Shown: piece by piece, positions 9,326 through 17,866 of the stretch | How positions within the stretch are numbered: position 1 is the first letter of the stretch | Layout of the letters: each line of letters starts with the position of its first letter | Source of the DNA: Paracoccus alkanivorans | GTDB lineage: Bacteria > Pseudomonadota > Alphaproteobacteria > Rhodobacterales > Rhodobacteraceae | Reading direction: 5' to 3' | NCBI RefSeq assembly: GCF_003697785.1 | Contig: NZ_QOKZ01000002.1 | Location: forward strand, 677,816-741,815 | Length of the DNA: 64,000 nucleotides | Position numbers and translations under genes: made by a program | The notes under the pieces: model-generated | Told to the model about the DNA's origin: nothing | Database searches by the model: none | What the model saw: the letters and a program-made list of their open reading frames with translations, nothing else

Positions 9326-9613
9326 ATGCGCAGAACCCTGATCCTCCCGCTGATCTCTGGCCTCGCGCTAGCGGCATGTGAACCGGAAACCGAATCCTCC
9401 ACCGCTCCCACGCTCGACCTGCCCCAGAATTGCGGCGCGGAAGTGCTGCAGGATCTGGTCGGCCAGCCGAAATCGGCGCTCGATTCGCAAAAGCTGCCCG
9501 CCGGAACACGGATCATTGGCCCCGAAGACGCGGTGACCGCGGATTTCCGCCCCGACCGGCTGAATATCGAACTCAACGGCGACGACCGGATCGAGAAGAT
9601 CGGCTGTTACTGA
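9326..9613 (+). CDS. Second I78-family inhibitor-like lipoprotein
   Basis: Lipoprotein of 95 residues, with the signal ending in LALAAC (cysteine near residue 17). The mature domain has the same plan as its upstream neighbour: NCGAEVLQDLVGQP with the first cysteine, RIIGPEDAVTADFRPDRLNIELN in the middle and IGCY at the C-terminus. This is the I78 pattern, in which the C-terminal strand contacts the protease. It begins two bases after the previous stop and is clearly a tandem duplicate in one transcript. The target protease is not identifiable here. Confidence 0.75.
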   Translation: MRRTLILPLISGLALAACEPETESSTAPTLDLPQNCGAEVLQDLVGQPKSALDSQKLPAGTRIIGPEDAVTADFRPDRLNIELNGDDRIEKIGCY

Positions 9614-9660
9614 GACGGCCAGCCCTGATCGCGGCGGCCTTTGACCGGGCCGTCGTTTTT
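9614..9660 (+). terminator. Probable terminator after the I78 gene pair
   Basis: Arms GACGGCC (9614-9620) and GGCCGTC (9648-9654) are followed by GTTTTT. The loop is long (27 bases) and may fold further, so strength is uncertain. Position directly after the last I78 stop supports the call. Confidence 0.5.
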
Positions 9661-9697
9661 CGTTGATTTGCGCCCGGCACGATGTCACCATTCCGTC

Positions 9698-10033
9698 ATG
9701 ATGAACGCCGCCCCGCCGTTTGCCGCCGATCCCGAACGGGTGGTCTTTGACCGTGCCGAACTCGGGGCCATCCTTACAGTATATGGCCGTTTCGTCGCCG
9801 CTGGCGAATGGCGCGACTATGCGATGTCGTTCCTGCGCGACGCCGCGATATTCAGCGTTTTCCGCCGCGCCACGGAACATCCGCTCTACCGGATCGAGAA
9901 GCGGCCTAAACTGCGGAGCGCACAGGGCGCCTATGCCGTGATCGCCATGGATGGCCGCATCCTGAAGCGCGGGCATGACCTTTCGCAGGTGCTCAAGGTG
10001 CTCGACAAAAAGCTTATCCGCGCCGTGGACTGA
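9698..10033 (+). CDS. DUF2794 family protein
   Basis: Small protein of 111 residues of a family found almost only in alphaproteobacteria; function unknown. Recognisable features are FDRAELGAILTVYGRFVAAGEWRDYAM near residue 20, FSVFRRATEHPLYRIEKRP near residue 55, and the closing IAMDGRILKRGHDLSQVLKVL. There is no signal peptide or membrane segment. Two adjacent ATG codons (9698 and 9701) are both possible starts. It converges on the iron alcohol dehydrogenase gene with only 11 bases between stops. Confidence 0.75.
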   Translation: MMNAAPPFAADPERVVFDRAELGAILTVYGRFVAAGEWRDYAMSFLRDAAIFSVFRRATEHPLYRIEKRPKLRSAQGAYAVIAMDGRILKRGHDLSQVLKVLDKKLIRAVD

Positions 10034-10044
10034 CCGGCTTTCGG

Positions 10045-11199
10045 TCAAAGAGCCTGCGTATAGATTTCCAGCGCCGCCTCATAGGTCATCTCGCGCGGGT
10101 TGTTGATCAGCAAACGCTCCTGCTTCATCGCATCTGCCGCCAGCATCGGCAGGTGATTATGGCTGATTCCCATCTCGCCCAGCCTGCTTGTCATGCCAAG
10201 TTCCGGCCCCAGGGCCTTGAAGCCCTCTGCAAGTCCCCGGGCGCGCGCATCCTCGCCCTGCCCGCTCAGTTCAGGAAATATCAGCGGAGCGATCTCGGCA
10301 TAGAGCGAGCCGGCGGCGGGCATGTTGAATTCCAGAACATAGGGCAGGACCAGCGCGTTGGAATGCCCGTGCGGGATGTGGAAATGCCCGCCAAGCGGAT
10401 AGGCCAGCGCATGCACCGCCGCGACCGGCGCATTGGCAAAAGCCATCCCCGCCAGCATCGATCCCAGCAGCATATTCGCCCGCGCTTCGAGATCCCGCGG
10501 CTCGGAACAGGCCCTGCGGATATTGCCGCCCAGCAGTTCCAGCGCCTGTTTCGCGAGGCAATCGGACACGACATTCTTGAGCCGTTTCGAAGTGAACGCC
10601 TCGATCGCATGCACCATCGCATCGATCCCCGTCGCCGCCGTCACTTGCGCAGGCAGCCCCACGGTCAACTCGGCGTCGAGGATCGCGCAATCGGGCAGCA
10701 ATTGCGGCGCGACCACGCCCTTCTTCTCGTTTTCGCCGGTCGTGACGATGGCGATCGGCGTCACCTCCGATCCCGTTCCGGCTGTGGTCGGAGCCAGGAT
10801 CAGGGGCAGACGCTCTCCCCTGACCAGATCGATGCCATACATGTCCGAAATCGGCTGATCGGTATTCAACAGCACCGCTATCAGCTTGGCCGTGTCCAGC
10901 GACGAGCCGCCGCCCACGGATACGACGCAATCCACGCCCTCGGCCCGCGCCGCACGAACGGCACCCTGTATCATCTCTTCGGGCGGGTCGGGCTGGACAT
11001 CAGGGAAGACCCAGACTGACAGCCCGGCTTTCTCTATCCCCGCAAGTGCCACATCGGCCAGCCCCAGTTCCAGAATCATCGGATCGGTGACGAAGCCGGC
11101 CTTGCGGCAGCCCCGAGCCGCGAGAATCCCGCCGATCCTGGCCGTGGCACCGGCCTCGGCCAGAACCGAACGGGTGGTCTGAAAACTGAATGACTGCAC
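10045..11199 (-). CDS. Iron-containing alcohol dehydrogenase
   Basis: Group III (Fe-ADH) NAD(P)-dependent alcohol dehydrogenase of 384 residues, cytosolic. It has the cofactor loop VSVGGGSSLDTAK near residue 94, TAGTGSEVTPIAIV near residue 140, GIDAMVHAIEAFTS with the first metal ligands near residue 192, and HALAYPLGGHFHIPHGHSNAL near residue 264 with the histidine ligands. The start is GTG, supported by AGGAGGGGGCA directly upstream. The alcohol is not defined by sequence; short-chain alcohols, lactaldehyde or 4-hydroxybutyrate are family possibilities. No operon partner is present. Confidence 0.85.
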   Translation of the reverse strand: MQSFSFQTTRSVLAEAGATARIGGILAARGCRKAGFVTDPMILELGLADVALAGIEKAGLSVWVFPDVQPDPPEEMIQGAVRAARAEGVDCVVSVGGGSSLDTAKLIAVLLNTDQPISDMYGIDLVRGERLPLILAPTTAGTGSEVTPIAIVTTGENEKKGVVAPQLLPDCAILDAELTVGLPAQVTAATGIDAMVHAIEAFTSKRLKNVVSDCLAKQALELLGGNIRRACSEPRDLEARANMLLGSMLAGMAFANAPVAAVHALAYPLGGHFHIPHGHSNALVLPYVLEFNMPAAGSLYAEIAPLIFPELSGQGEDARARGLAEGFKALGPELGMTSRLGEMGISHNHLPMLAADAMKQERLLINNPREMTYEAALEIYTQAL

Positions 11200-11358
11200 T
11201 GCCCCCTCCTGTTTCCGGCCTGCCCGCTACCGCATGCAAGGCATGTCTCATCGTCGCGGCAAACAATGGGTTGTCAAGCCACACCGGTAATCGCAGTCTT
11301 TGCCGGAACCGGCCTGCGGTCACGGAACGGGGCGCGGAAAAACCGGGCAGCGCATATT

Positions 11359-11399
11359 GCCGGCCAGATATGGATATATCGATATCCGGGGCGGCCGGC
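11359..11399. repeat. Nested inverted repeat upstream of the 11426 gene
   Basis: Outer arms GCCGGCC (11359-11365) and GGCCGGC (11393-11399) enclose inner arms GGATAT (11372-11377) and ATATCC (11382-11387). The structure sits 27 bases before the downstream start and could be an operator or a leader hairpin. It is symmetrical, so either strand could use it. Confidence 0.45.
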
Positions 11400-11425
11400 A
11401 CTGGTAGAAAGTATCGGAAGGTAAC

Positions 11426-12271
11426 ATGCCTCAGGGCTCAGAGGGGACAGGCAGCGCAGATTCGATCGAAACCGCCCGGCGGACAGAGGTCTCGCGCTTT
11501 GTCCGGATGCGCTACGGTATTCCGGGCACGTTCAAGCTGCACCGGGCTGCCTTCGGGCCGGATCTCTTGCGCGCGCCTCTGAATGTCGCGATGGCACCGC
11601 TATTCCTGCTGATACGGCTGGTCGCGATGCTGCTTTCAACCATCGGTGCAAAACGGGCGGGACAATGGCTGGCCGCCAGGCGCGTTTTCCTGAAATCGGA
11701 TGTTGCACGGCGCATCGAAACCGACCTGACCGCTTTTCTCGGTCACCTGGAAACCCAAAAGCTCGGCCCGCGCGCCGATCCGGAAGCCGTCCGGCAAGAG
11801 ATCGCCCGCCATACCGAGACCCGCAACGCGGTGGCAGAGATCACCACATCGCTTCTGGTGCTGTTTGCCGGGCTGCTGCTGTTCGGACGGGCCACACCCG
11901 GGATAATCTCGCTGGCCGGTCCGCTGGCAGAGATACGCGCCTATTCGACGGCCATCGAGGATTTCACCCTCGGGCGCGGCATGGGCCGGATGTGGTATGC
12001 CGTCTTCCCGGTCGAGCTTACCCCCATGCAGGTCGTCGCAACCGGCGTTGTGCTGGCAGTCATCGGCTCGGTCGTCACGACCTTTGCGGGAGTCATCGCG
12101 GATCCGGTGCAGGTCCTGACCGGCACGCATCGCCGCCGCCTGATGCGCCTGCTCTCCCGTCTCGACCATCGCGACGTCCCGGCTGGCAGCCTCGAACCCG
12201 AGCATCTGCTGGCCCGGCTCGGCGATCTGGGCGATGCCGCGCTCAGCCTGTGGCGGGCGCTGCGTGGCTAG
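11426..12271 (+). CDS. Conserved inner-membrane protein, DUF6635-like
   Basis: Membrane protein of 281 residues found next to ftsY in relatives; function unknown. It has hydrophobic stretches near residues 52-72 (NVAMAPLFLLIRLVAMLLS), 138-155 (TTSLLVLFAGLLLFG) and 200-222 (VVATGVVLAVIGSVVTTFAGV), separated by charged segments. The N-terminal 30 residues are acidic and polar, then FVRMRYGIPGTFKLHRAAFGPDLLRAPLNV. A GGAAGG ribosome site precedes the ATG. The gene converges on ftsY with a 12-base gap. The family label is from memory of similar proteins and is less certain than the membrane topology. Confidence 0.6.
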   Translation: MPQGSEGTGSADSIETARRTEVSRFVRMRYGIPGTFKLHRAAFGPDLLRAPLNVAMAPLFLLIRLVAMLLSTIGAKRAGQWLAARRVFLKSDVARRIETDLTAFLGHLETQKLGPRADPEAVRQEIARHTETRNAVAEITTSLLVLFAGLLLFGRATPGIISLAGPLAEIRAYSTAIEDFTLGRGMGRMWYAVFPVELTPMQVVATGVVLAVIGSVVTTFAGVIADPVQVLTGTHRRRLMRLLSRLDHRDVPAGSLEPEHLLARLGDLGDAALSLWRALRG

Positions 12272-12283
12272 GGCGGCAGGGCG

Positions 12284-13345
12284 CTACAGCCCCACCAGCG
12301 CGCGGGCGAATTCCTCCGGGTCGAAGGCATCCAGATCGTCGATCTGCTCGCCCACCCCGATCGCATGGATCGGCAGCCCGAAACGATCCGCCAGCGCCAC
12401 CAGCACACCGCCGCGTGCGGTGCCGTCCAGCTTGGTCATCACCAGCCCCGACACATCGGCCAGCTTCCGGAAGGTTTCGACCTGGTTCAACGCGTTCTGC
12501 CCGGTGGTCGCGTCCAGGACCAGCAAGGTATTATGCGGCGCCTCCGGATCCTTCTTGCGGATCACCCGGACGATCTTGGCCAGTTCCTCCATCAGGTCCT
12601 GGCGGTTCTGCAGACGCCCCGCCGTGTCGATCATCAGCAGATCGGCGCCATCCGCCTCGGCCCGGGTCATCGCATCGAAGGCAAGGCTCGCCGGATCCGA
12701 TCCCTGCGCCGCAACCATCACCGGCACCCCGGCACGTTGCCCCCAGATCTGCAACTGCTCGACCGCCGCCGCCCGGAAGGTGTCCCCGGCAGCGATCACG
12801 ACCGATTTGCCCGCCGCGCGGAACTGGCTGGCCAGCTTGCCGATCGTTGTGGTCTTGCCTGCACCGTTCACGCCCACGACCAGAACCACCTGCGGCTTTT
12901 TGGGGTAAAGCGGCAAAGGCCGCGCCACCGGGGTCATGATCCGGGCGATCTCGGTCGCCAAAAGCTCCTTGAGTTCGGTGGCAGAGACCCGTCGTCCCAT
13001 CCGCCCTTCGGCGATATTGGCGCTGACCCGCAACGCGGTATCCACACCCAGATCTGCCTGGACCAGCATATCCTCCAGGTCCTCCAGCATCTCGTCGTCA
13101 AGCGCCCGCCGCGGCTCGTCCGCCGGCGCCTCCCCACGTCCGAAGAGACGGCCGACCAACCCCCCGGCAGGCGAGGGCACCGCGGGAACCGGCTGATGCA
13201 TCTCGGGCCCGGATCCCGGCGCATCGTCCTCCCCGGGCCGCGCCTCCGTTTCGGGCGTGCCCTCACCGACGATATCGTCCAGCCCCTCCCCGATCCTGGA
13301 GGAAGAGCGGGTCAGCCGCTCGCGCAGTTTCGAGAAAAACGACAT
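12284..13345 (-). CDS. ftsY: Signal recognition particle receptor FtsY
   Basis: SRP receptor GTPase of 353 residues that docks Ffh-ribosome complexes to the Sec translocon at the inner membrane. The acidic N-terminal A-domain (about 55 residues) is short. The NG domain follows, with G1 GVNGAGKTTTIGKLA near residue 155, DTFRAAAVEQL near residue 185, G3 DTAGRLQNRQDLMEEL near residue 236, and G4 TKLDGTARGGVLVALADRFGLP near residue 295. Length and motifs are typical of alphaproteobacterial FtsY. It appears monocistronic. Confidence 0.95.
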   Translation of the reverse strand: MSFFSKLRERLTRSSSRIGEGLDDIVGEGTPETEARPGEDDAPGSGPEMHQPVPAVPSPAGGLVGRLFGRGEAPADEPRRALDDEMLEDLEDMLVQADLGVDTALRVSANIAEGRMGRRVSATELKELLATEIARIMTPVARPLPLYPKKPQVVLVVGVNGAGKTTTIGKLASQFRAAGKSVVIAAGDTFRAAAVEQLQIWGQRAGVPVMVAAQGSDPASLAFDAMTRAEADGADLLMIDTAGRLQNRQDLMEELAKIVRVIRKKDPEAPHNTLLVLDATTGQNALNQVETFRKLADVSGLVMTKLDGTARGGVLVALADRFGLPIHAIGVGEQIDDLDAFDPEEFARALVGL

Positions 13346-13459
13346 ATCCGCATCCTTTCCGTCCGCCTGAACCTAGTCGCTCGTGAAACCGAGTGAAAGG
13401 CCGGGGGAACGGATCAACCGATTTCGCCCCTTCTTCTTTGCCAAATACCTTCGGGGGGA

Positions 13460-13494
13460 GTCCCCGGAACGGGGACCGGGGGCAGACAGCCCCC
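13460..13494 (-). terminator. Twin hairpins downstream of pgi
   Basis: Two adjacent GC-rich hairpins lie just past the pgi stop: GTCCCCG-GAA-CGGGGAC at 13460-13476 and GGGGGC-AGACA-GCCCCC at 13478-13494. No T-run follows on the minus strand, so this may be a processing or stability element rather than a simple intrinsic terminator. The flanking CTTCTTTGCCAAATACCT stretch looks like an intergenic sequence repeated in Rhodobacteraceae genomes. Confidence 0.5.
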
Positions 13495-13502
13495 CGCCCC
13501 GC

Positions 13503-15125
13503 CTATCCACGCATCTGCCGGAACCGGCTCGCCAGATGCTCGGTGGAGGCGTCATGACCGGGCGCGGCCTCGCCCTTCAGCAGCGGTTCGACCTTCAGCG
13601 CCAGTTCCTTGCCCAGTTCGACTCCCCATTGGTCGAAGCTGTTGATGCCAAGGATGACTCCTTCGACGAAAACCCGATGCTCGTAGAGGGCGACGATCTG
13701 CCCCAGGGCAAAGGGCGTCAACTGCCCGATCAGCAAGGTGGTCGACGGGCGGTTGCCGGGAAAGACGCGATGCCGCGCCTGCCGGTCCAACTCCGCTCCT
13801 TCCAGCCCCTTGGCAGCCATCAACGCCCGCGCTTCATCCAGGTTTCGGCCACGCATCAGCGCCTCGGATTGCGCAAGGCAGTTCGCGGCCAGCAGGATAT
13901 GGTGATGGGACAGCTCGTCCTCGTGCCCGCGCGCGGCGAGAATGAATTCGCATGGCACCGGCAGAGTGCCCTGATGGATCAATTGATAGAACGCGTGCTG
14001 GCCATTGGTGCCCGGCTCGCCCCAGACCACGGGCCCGGAGGGCAGGGTCAGATCACTGCCATCCATCGCCACGCGCTTGCCGTTGGACTCCATCTCGAGT
14101 TGCTGCAGGTAAGCGGGCAGGCGCAGCAACCGGTTGTCATAGGGCAGCACTGCACGGGTCGGATAGCCGCAGATCTGGTGATGCCAGATACCGGTCAGCG
14201 CCAGCAGCACCGGTAGGTTACGTTCCAGCGGGGCGGCGCGGAAATGCGCGTCCATCGCGGCGCCACCGGCCAGGAATTCATCGAAACGCCCGGGCCCCAC
14301 GGCCAGCATGACCGACAACCCGATCGGCCCCCAGACCGAGTAACGCCCGCCGACCCAATCCTCGAAGCCGAAGACCCGGCCGGCATCGATCCCGAAATCC
14401 GCCGTCTTGTCGAGCGCCGAGGACAGCGCCGCGAATTGCGCCGCAGGCTCGGATACCGTCGCCGCCATCCAGTCGCGGGCGGTGCGGGCATTGGTCATCG
14501 TCTCGATCGTGGTGAAAGTCTTGGAGGCCACGATCACCAGCGTCGTCGCCGGGTCCAGCCCCTTCAGCGTATCGGCGATATCGGCGCCATCGACATTGCT
14601 GACGAAATGCGTGCGCGGCCCGTCATGATAGGGCGCCAGCGCCAATGTGGCCATATAGGGTCCGAGATCCGAGCCGCCGATGCCGATATTCACGACATCG
14701 GTGATCCTGCCGCCCTGCCCCCGATACGCGCCCGAGCGGATATCGCGGGCGAAAGCCTTCATGCGCTCATGGGTTGCGCGCACGCCGGGCATCACGTCCT
14801 GTCCGTCCACGCGGACGTCGCCGTCCAGGTTGCGCAGCGCCGTATGCAGCACCGCCCTGCCCTCGGTCTCGTTGATCCTCTCGCCCGAGAACATCGCCTC
14901 GCGCCGCGCCTCGACCTGCGCCCCCTGCGCCAGTTCGATCAGCAGATCGCGCGCGCCCGCATCGATCATCGTCTTGGACCAGTCAAACACCAGCCCGCCC
15001 CGCCCGTCATCCAACTCGGTGCAGAATGCCGTGGCGCGGGCGGGATCAGAGTCGAAAAGATCGGAGATGCGCCCCTCGCCCTGTGCATCGCGATGGGCTT
15101 TCAGCCGGGTCCAGATATCGTTCAT
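13503..15125 (-). CDS. pgi: Glucose-6-phosphate isomerase
   Basis: Cytosolic isomerase of 540 residues that interconverts glucose 6-phosphate and fructose 6-phosphate. It shows the family motifs [19 protein letters not shown] near residue 145, [19 protein letters not shown] near residue 200 for phosphate binding, the [13 protein letters not shown] active-site loop near residue 262, [16 protein letters not shown] near residue 345 with the catalytic glutamate, and [18 protein letters not shown] near residue 495. Length fits the large class of PGI. It is third in zwf-pgl-pgi, starting 16 bases after pgl. This grouping links the Entner-Doudoroff and oxidative pentose phosphate entry steps. Confidence 0.95.
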   Translation of the reverse strand: MNDIWTRLKAHRDAQGEGRISDLFDSDPARATAFCTELDDGRGGLVFDWSKTMIDAGARDLLIELAQGAQVEARREAMFSGERINETEGRAVLHTALRNLDGDVRVDGQDVMPGVRATHERMKAFARDIRSGAYRGQGGRITDVVNIGIGGSDLGPYMATLALAPYHDGPRTHFVSNVDGADIADTLKGLDPATTLVIVASKTFTTIETMTNARTARDWMAATVSEPAAQFAALSSALDKTADFGIDAGRVFGFEDWVGGRYSVWGPIGLSVMLAVGPGRFDEFLAGGAAMDAHFRAAPLERNLPVLLALTGIWHHQICGYPTRAVLPYDNRLLRLPAYLQQLEMESNGKRVAMDGSDLTLPSGPVVWGEPGTNGQHAFYQLIHQGTLPVPCEFILAARGHEDELSHHHILLAANCLAQSEALMRGRNLDEARALMAAKGLEGAELDRQARHRVFPGNRPSTTLLIGQLTPFALGQIVALYEHRVFVEGVILGINSFDQWGVELGKELALKVEPLLKGEAAPGHDASTEHLASRFRQMRG

Positions 15126-15140
15126 GTGTCGTCGGTCCTC

Positions 15141-15818
15141 TTATTCCGCCCAATGCACGGTGGCGGCATCCAGGAAGGCGCGTATCGGCGCCTCGATCGG
15201 GTCGAGTTTCTGCGCCCGTTCCAATGCCTCGCGCTTTTCCGGCCCCATGATCAGCAGATGGATATGAATCGCCTGTGACAGGATCGGGCGCGTCAGTGTG
15301 ATGCGGGGCTCCTCCGCCCCGTCGGCACGGATCGCCATCAGCGGCGGCGCGTCATTTGCCAATGCCTCGGCCAGCCGGTCGGCCCCGGGAAAGAGGCTGG
15401 CCGTATGCATATCGTTGCCCATGCCCAAAAGCACCACGGTCACCGGCAGATGCGGCGCCAAAGCCTCGGCCAGCCCGTCCGTCGCATCCTCGGGCTGCGC
15501 ATCGCCGGTATAGAGATCGATGTAATTGGCCGCCACCGCCCGATCCCGCAGCAGGTGACGGCGCAGCAGCCGGCTGTTCGAGCGCTTGTGCTCGCCATCG
15601 ACCCACCTCTCATCGCCCAGGAACACCGTCACGCGGTTCCAGTCCAGATCGGCACCGCTGAGCGTATCGAAAACCTGCACCGGAGAGGTGCCGCCCGGAA
15701 CGCAAAGGCTGGCCGTCTCGGCAGAGCGCAGATGCTGCCCAAGCTGCGAGGCGATCCGGTCGGCCAGCGACAGGGCCAGCATCTCGCGGTCGGGATATTC
15801 CTTGAAATCCATGCTCAT
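15141..15818 (-). CDS. pgl: 6-phosphogluconolactonase
   Basis: Cytosolic lactonase of 225 residues that hydrolyses 6-phosphogluconolactone to 6-phosphogluconate. Typical motifs are SLCVPGGTSPVQVFDTLSGADLDWNRVTVFLGDERWV (residues about 37-73), NSRLLRRHLL, and VLLGMGNDMHTASLFPGADRLAEAL with the active-site histidine near residue 140. The start at 15818 follows the GGAGGGAGA ribosome site and overlaps the zwf stop as ATGA. The middle gene of zwf-pgl-pgi. Confidence 0.93.
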   Translation of the reverse strand: MSMDFKEYPDREMLALSLADRIASQLGQHLRSAETASLCVPGGTSPVQVFDTLSGADLDWNRVTVFLGDERWVDGEHKRSNSRLLRRHLLRDRAVAANYIDLYTGDAQPEDATDGLAEALAPHLPVTVVLLGMGNDMHTASLFPGADRLAEALANDAPPLMAIRADGAEEPRITLTRPILSQAIHIHLLIMGPEKREALERAQKLDPIEAPIRAFLDAATVHWAE

Positions 15819-17266
15819 GCGCGAATCTCCCTCCATCGGCGGTTGTCGCGGTGCATCAGGCGCAGCGCCTCTTCCGGGCCCGAGGAGCCGGCATCATAGG
15901 GTTCGGGGCGCTGCTTGCCATCCTCCCACGCGCGGATGATCGGATCGGTCCATGCCCATGCGGCCTCGACCTCGTCGCCGCGCATGAACAGGGTCTGGTT
16001 GCCCCGGATCACATCCATGATCAGCCGTTCATAGGCGTCGGGCATATCGGCCCCCTCCGGCCCAAGGGCATCCGCGAAGGACATGTCCAGCGGCACCTGC
16101 ACCAGCCGCATCCCGCCCGGCCCCGGCTCCTTGATCATCACCTTGAGATTCATACCTTCGTTCGGTTGCAGCCGGATGACAAGCTCGTTGGCCCGGGGCG
16201 CGCCGGTATCGTCAAAGATCGAATGCGGCGGCTCCTTGAAGGTGATGGCGATCTCGGAGGTGCGGGCGCGCAGCTTCTTGCCGGTGCGCAGGTAGAAGGG
16301 CGTGCCCTGCCAGCGCCAGTTCGAGATCCGCACTTTCATGGCAACATAGCTTTCGGTGCGGGAATCGGGGTTCTCGGCATCCTCCAGGTAGCCCGGCTCC
16401 TTGCCGTCGGGCTGATACTGGCCGCGCACGATATCCGACGGTTCGACCGGTTCCAGCGCGCGGATGACCTTGAGCTTCTCGTCGCGCACCGCGTTCGGAT
16501 CGAAATGGTATGGCGGCTCCATCGCGATGAGGCACAAAAGCTGCATCATGTGGTTCTGCACCATGTCCCGGATGGCGCCGGACTTGTCGTAATAGCTGCC
16601 CCTGCCCGAAACACCCACGGTCTCGGCCACGGTGATCTGGACATGGTCGATGAACTGCGCGTTCCACAGCGGCTCGAACAGGATATTGGCGAAACGCACC
16701 GCCATCAGGTTCTGGACCGTTTCCTTGCCCAGGTAATGGTCGATGCGGTAGATTTGCTGCTCGCGGAAATGCTGGGCCAGCATTGTATTCAGCGCCCGGG
16801 CCGTTTCCAGATCTCGGCCAAAGGGCTTTTCCACAACGATGCGGCTGTGCTTGTCGGTGATGCCATGACCGTGCAGGCGTTCGGCGATATCCCCGAAAAG
16901 CGACGGCGCGACCGAGAAATAGAAGGCATGAACCGCCCCCTTGCGCATCCGAGCCTTGAGCGCTTTCCAGCCACCCTCGCCCTTGGCGTCGATCGCGGTA
17001 TAACCCAGAAGCCCGGTGAACCTGACCAGATCCGGGTCGTTCTTCTTGACGCCCGCGAATTCGACAATCGCCTTGGCTGCTTCGGCGCGGAAAGCGTCAT
17101 CGTCCTGCTCGGTCCGGGCCGCGCCGATAATACGGGAGGTTTCGGGGATCTGCCCCGCAACGAAGCGGCGGAACAGCCCCGGCAGGATCTTGCGATGCGC
17201 GAGATCACCGGTTGCTCCGAATATCACGAGGTCGAAATCTTCGACCGGAATGACGCGCGAGACCAT
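15815..17266 (-). CDS. zwf: Glucose-6-phosphate 1-dehydrogenase
   Basis: NADP-dependent oxidoreductase of 483 residues, first step of the oxidative pentose phosphate and Entner-Doudoroff routes. DLVIFGATGDLAHRKILPGL near residue 11 is the Rossmann loop. RIDHYLGKETVQNLMAVRFAN near residue 177 carries the catalytic lysine and histidine signature. Start 17266 was chosen because AAGGAGGA lies eight bases upstream; the frame is open to 17320 without a ribosome site. It heads the zwf-pgl-pgi operon, coupled to pgl by an ATGA overlap. Confidence 0.95.
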   Translation of the reverse strand: MVSRVIPVEDFDLVIFGATGDLAHRKILPGLFRRFVAGQIPETSRIIGAARTEQDDDAFRAEAAKAIVEFAGVKKNDPDLVRFTGLLGYTAIDAKGEGGWKALKARMRKGAVHAFYFSVAPSLFGDIAERLHGHGITDKHSRIVVEKPFGRDLETARALNTMLAQHFREQQIYRIDHYLGKETVQNLMAVRFANILFEPLWNAQFIDHVQITVAETVGVSGRGSYYDKSGAIRDMVQNHMMQLLCLIAMEPPYHFDPNAVRDEKLKVIRALEPVEPSDIVRGQYQPDGKEPGYLEDAENPDSRTESYVAMKVRISNWRWQGTPFYLRTGKKLRARTSEIAITFKEPPHSIFDDTGAPRANELVIRLQPNEGMNLKVMIKEPGPGGMRLVQVPLDMSFADALGPEGADMPDAYERLIMDVIRGNQTLFMRGDEVEAAWAWTDPIIRAWEDGKQRPEPYDAGSSGPEEALRLMHRDNRRWREIRA

Positions 17267-17326
17267 GCTGTCCTCCTTATCACCGGCTTCCGCCATATCT
17301 CTTGTTAGCGTTAACAGCAACTTGAT

Positions 17327-17866
17327 TCAACCTCTCAGCAGCCTGGCGAGCCGCGGCAGGCGGCTGCGCTTGAGCATATCCGTCACGGTCATGTCGCCTC
17401 CCATCCTCGCCGCCTTGTCACGGGCGGTCTGCACGGCCAGGGTAACCGTTGCCGCATCGCGGCGGTGCAGTTCCAGCAGGAACGCATCGGGATGGATCGC
17501 ACGCAATCCCAACCCCGCCATGACAGGACGCGGAAAATCACGCAGATTTGCCGTCACCACCAGCGCGGCACCACCTGCCAGCGCGGCCTCGATCACATGG
17601 CGGTCGGCAGGATCGGGCAGATGCAGGTCGATGGCGCGGGCACCGTCATCGGGCATGGCGGCATCGGGGAACCGCCGGGTCAGCAGCGCGATCTCGGCCC
17701 CTGCCACGGCCTCTTGCCCGGGGCCAAGGCGCGCCGCGGCATGGCGCCACTCGGCCAGTATCCGCGCCGACCAGAGCGGTCGGTAAAGCCCCGCCGTGGC
17801 CAGATCACCCAGGATCTCGCGCAGGATGGTGGGAAACAGCACATTGGCATCCAGAACCGCCTTCAT
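17327..17866 (-). CDS. PIN domain protein (RSP_2648-like)
   Basis: Predicted PIN-fold ribonuclease of 179 residues. Acidic residues expected for the metal site are present: VLDANVLFP at residue 5, EW in ILAEWRHAA near residue 39, DPADRHVIEAAL near residue 86, and the VVTANLRDF strand near residue 104. The protein is longer than VapC toxins and lacks an adjacent antitoxin. Instead its start overlaps the stop of an RNA methyltransferase gene, a pair I believe is conserved in Rhodobacteraceae, so a housekeeping RNA role is more likely than a toxin role. That last point is inference. Confidence 0.7.
   Translation of the reverse strand: MKAVLDANVLFPTILREILGDLATAGLYRPLWSARILAEWRHAAARLGPGQEAVAGAEIALLTRRFPDAAMPDDGARAIDLHLPDPADRHVIEAALAGGAALVVTANLRDFPRPVMAGLGLRAIHPDAFLLELHRRDAATVTLAVQTARDKAARMGGDMTVTDMLKRSRLPRLARLLRG

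Noticed and set aside
17327..17866. VapC toxin of a VapBC pair
   Set aside because: No antitoxin gene is adjacent, the protein is longer than VapC, and it is coupled to an RNA methyltransferase gene.
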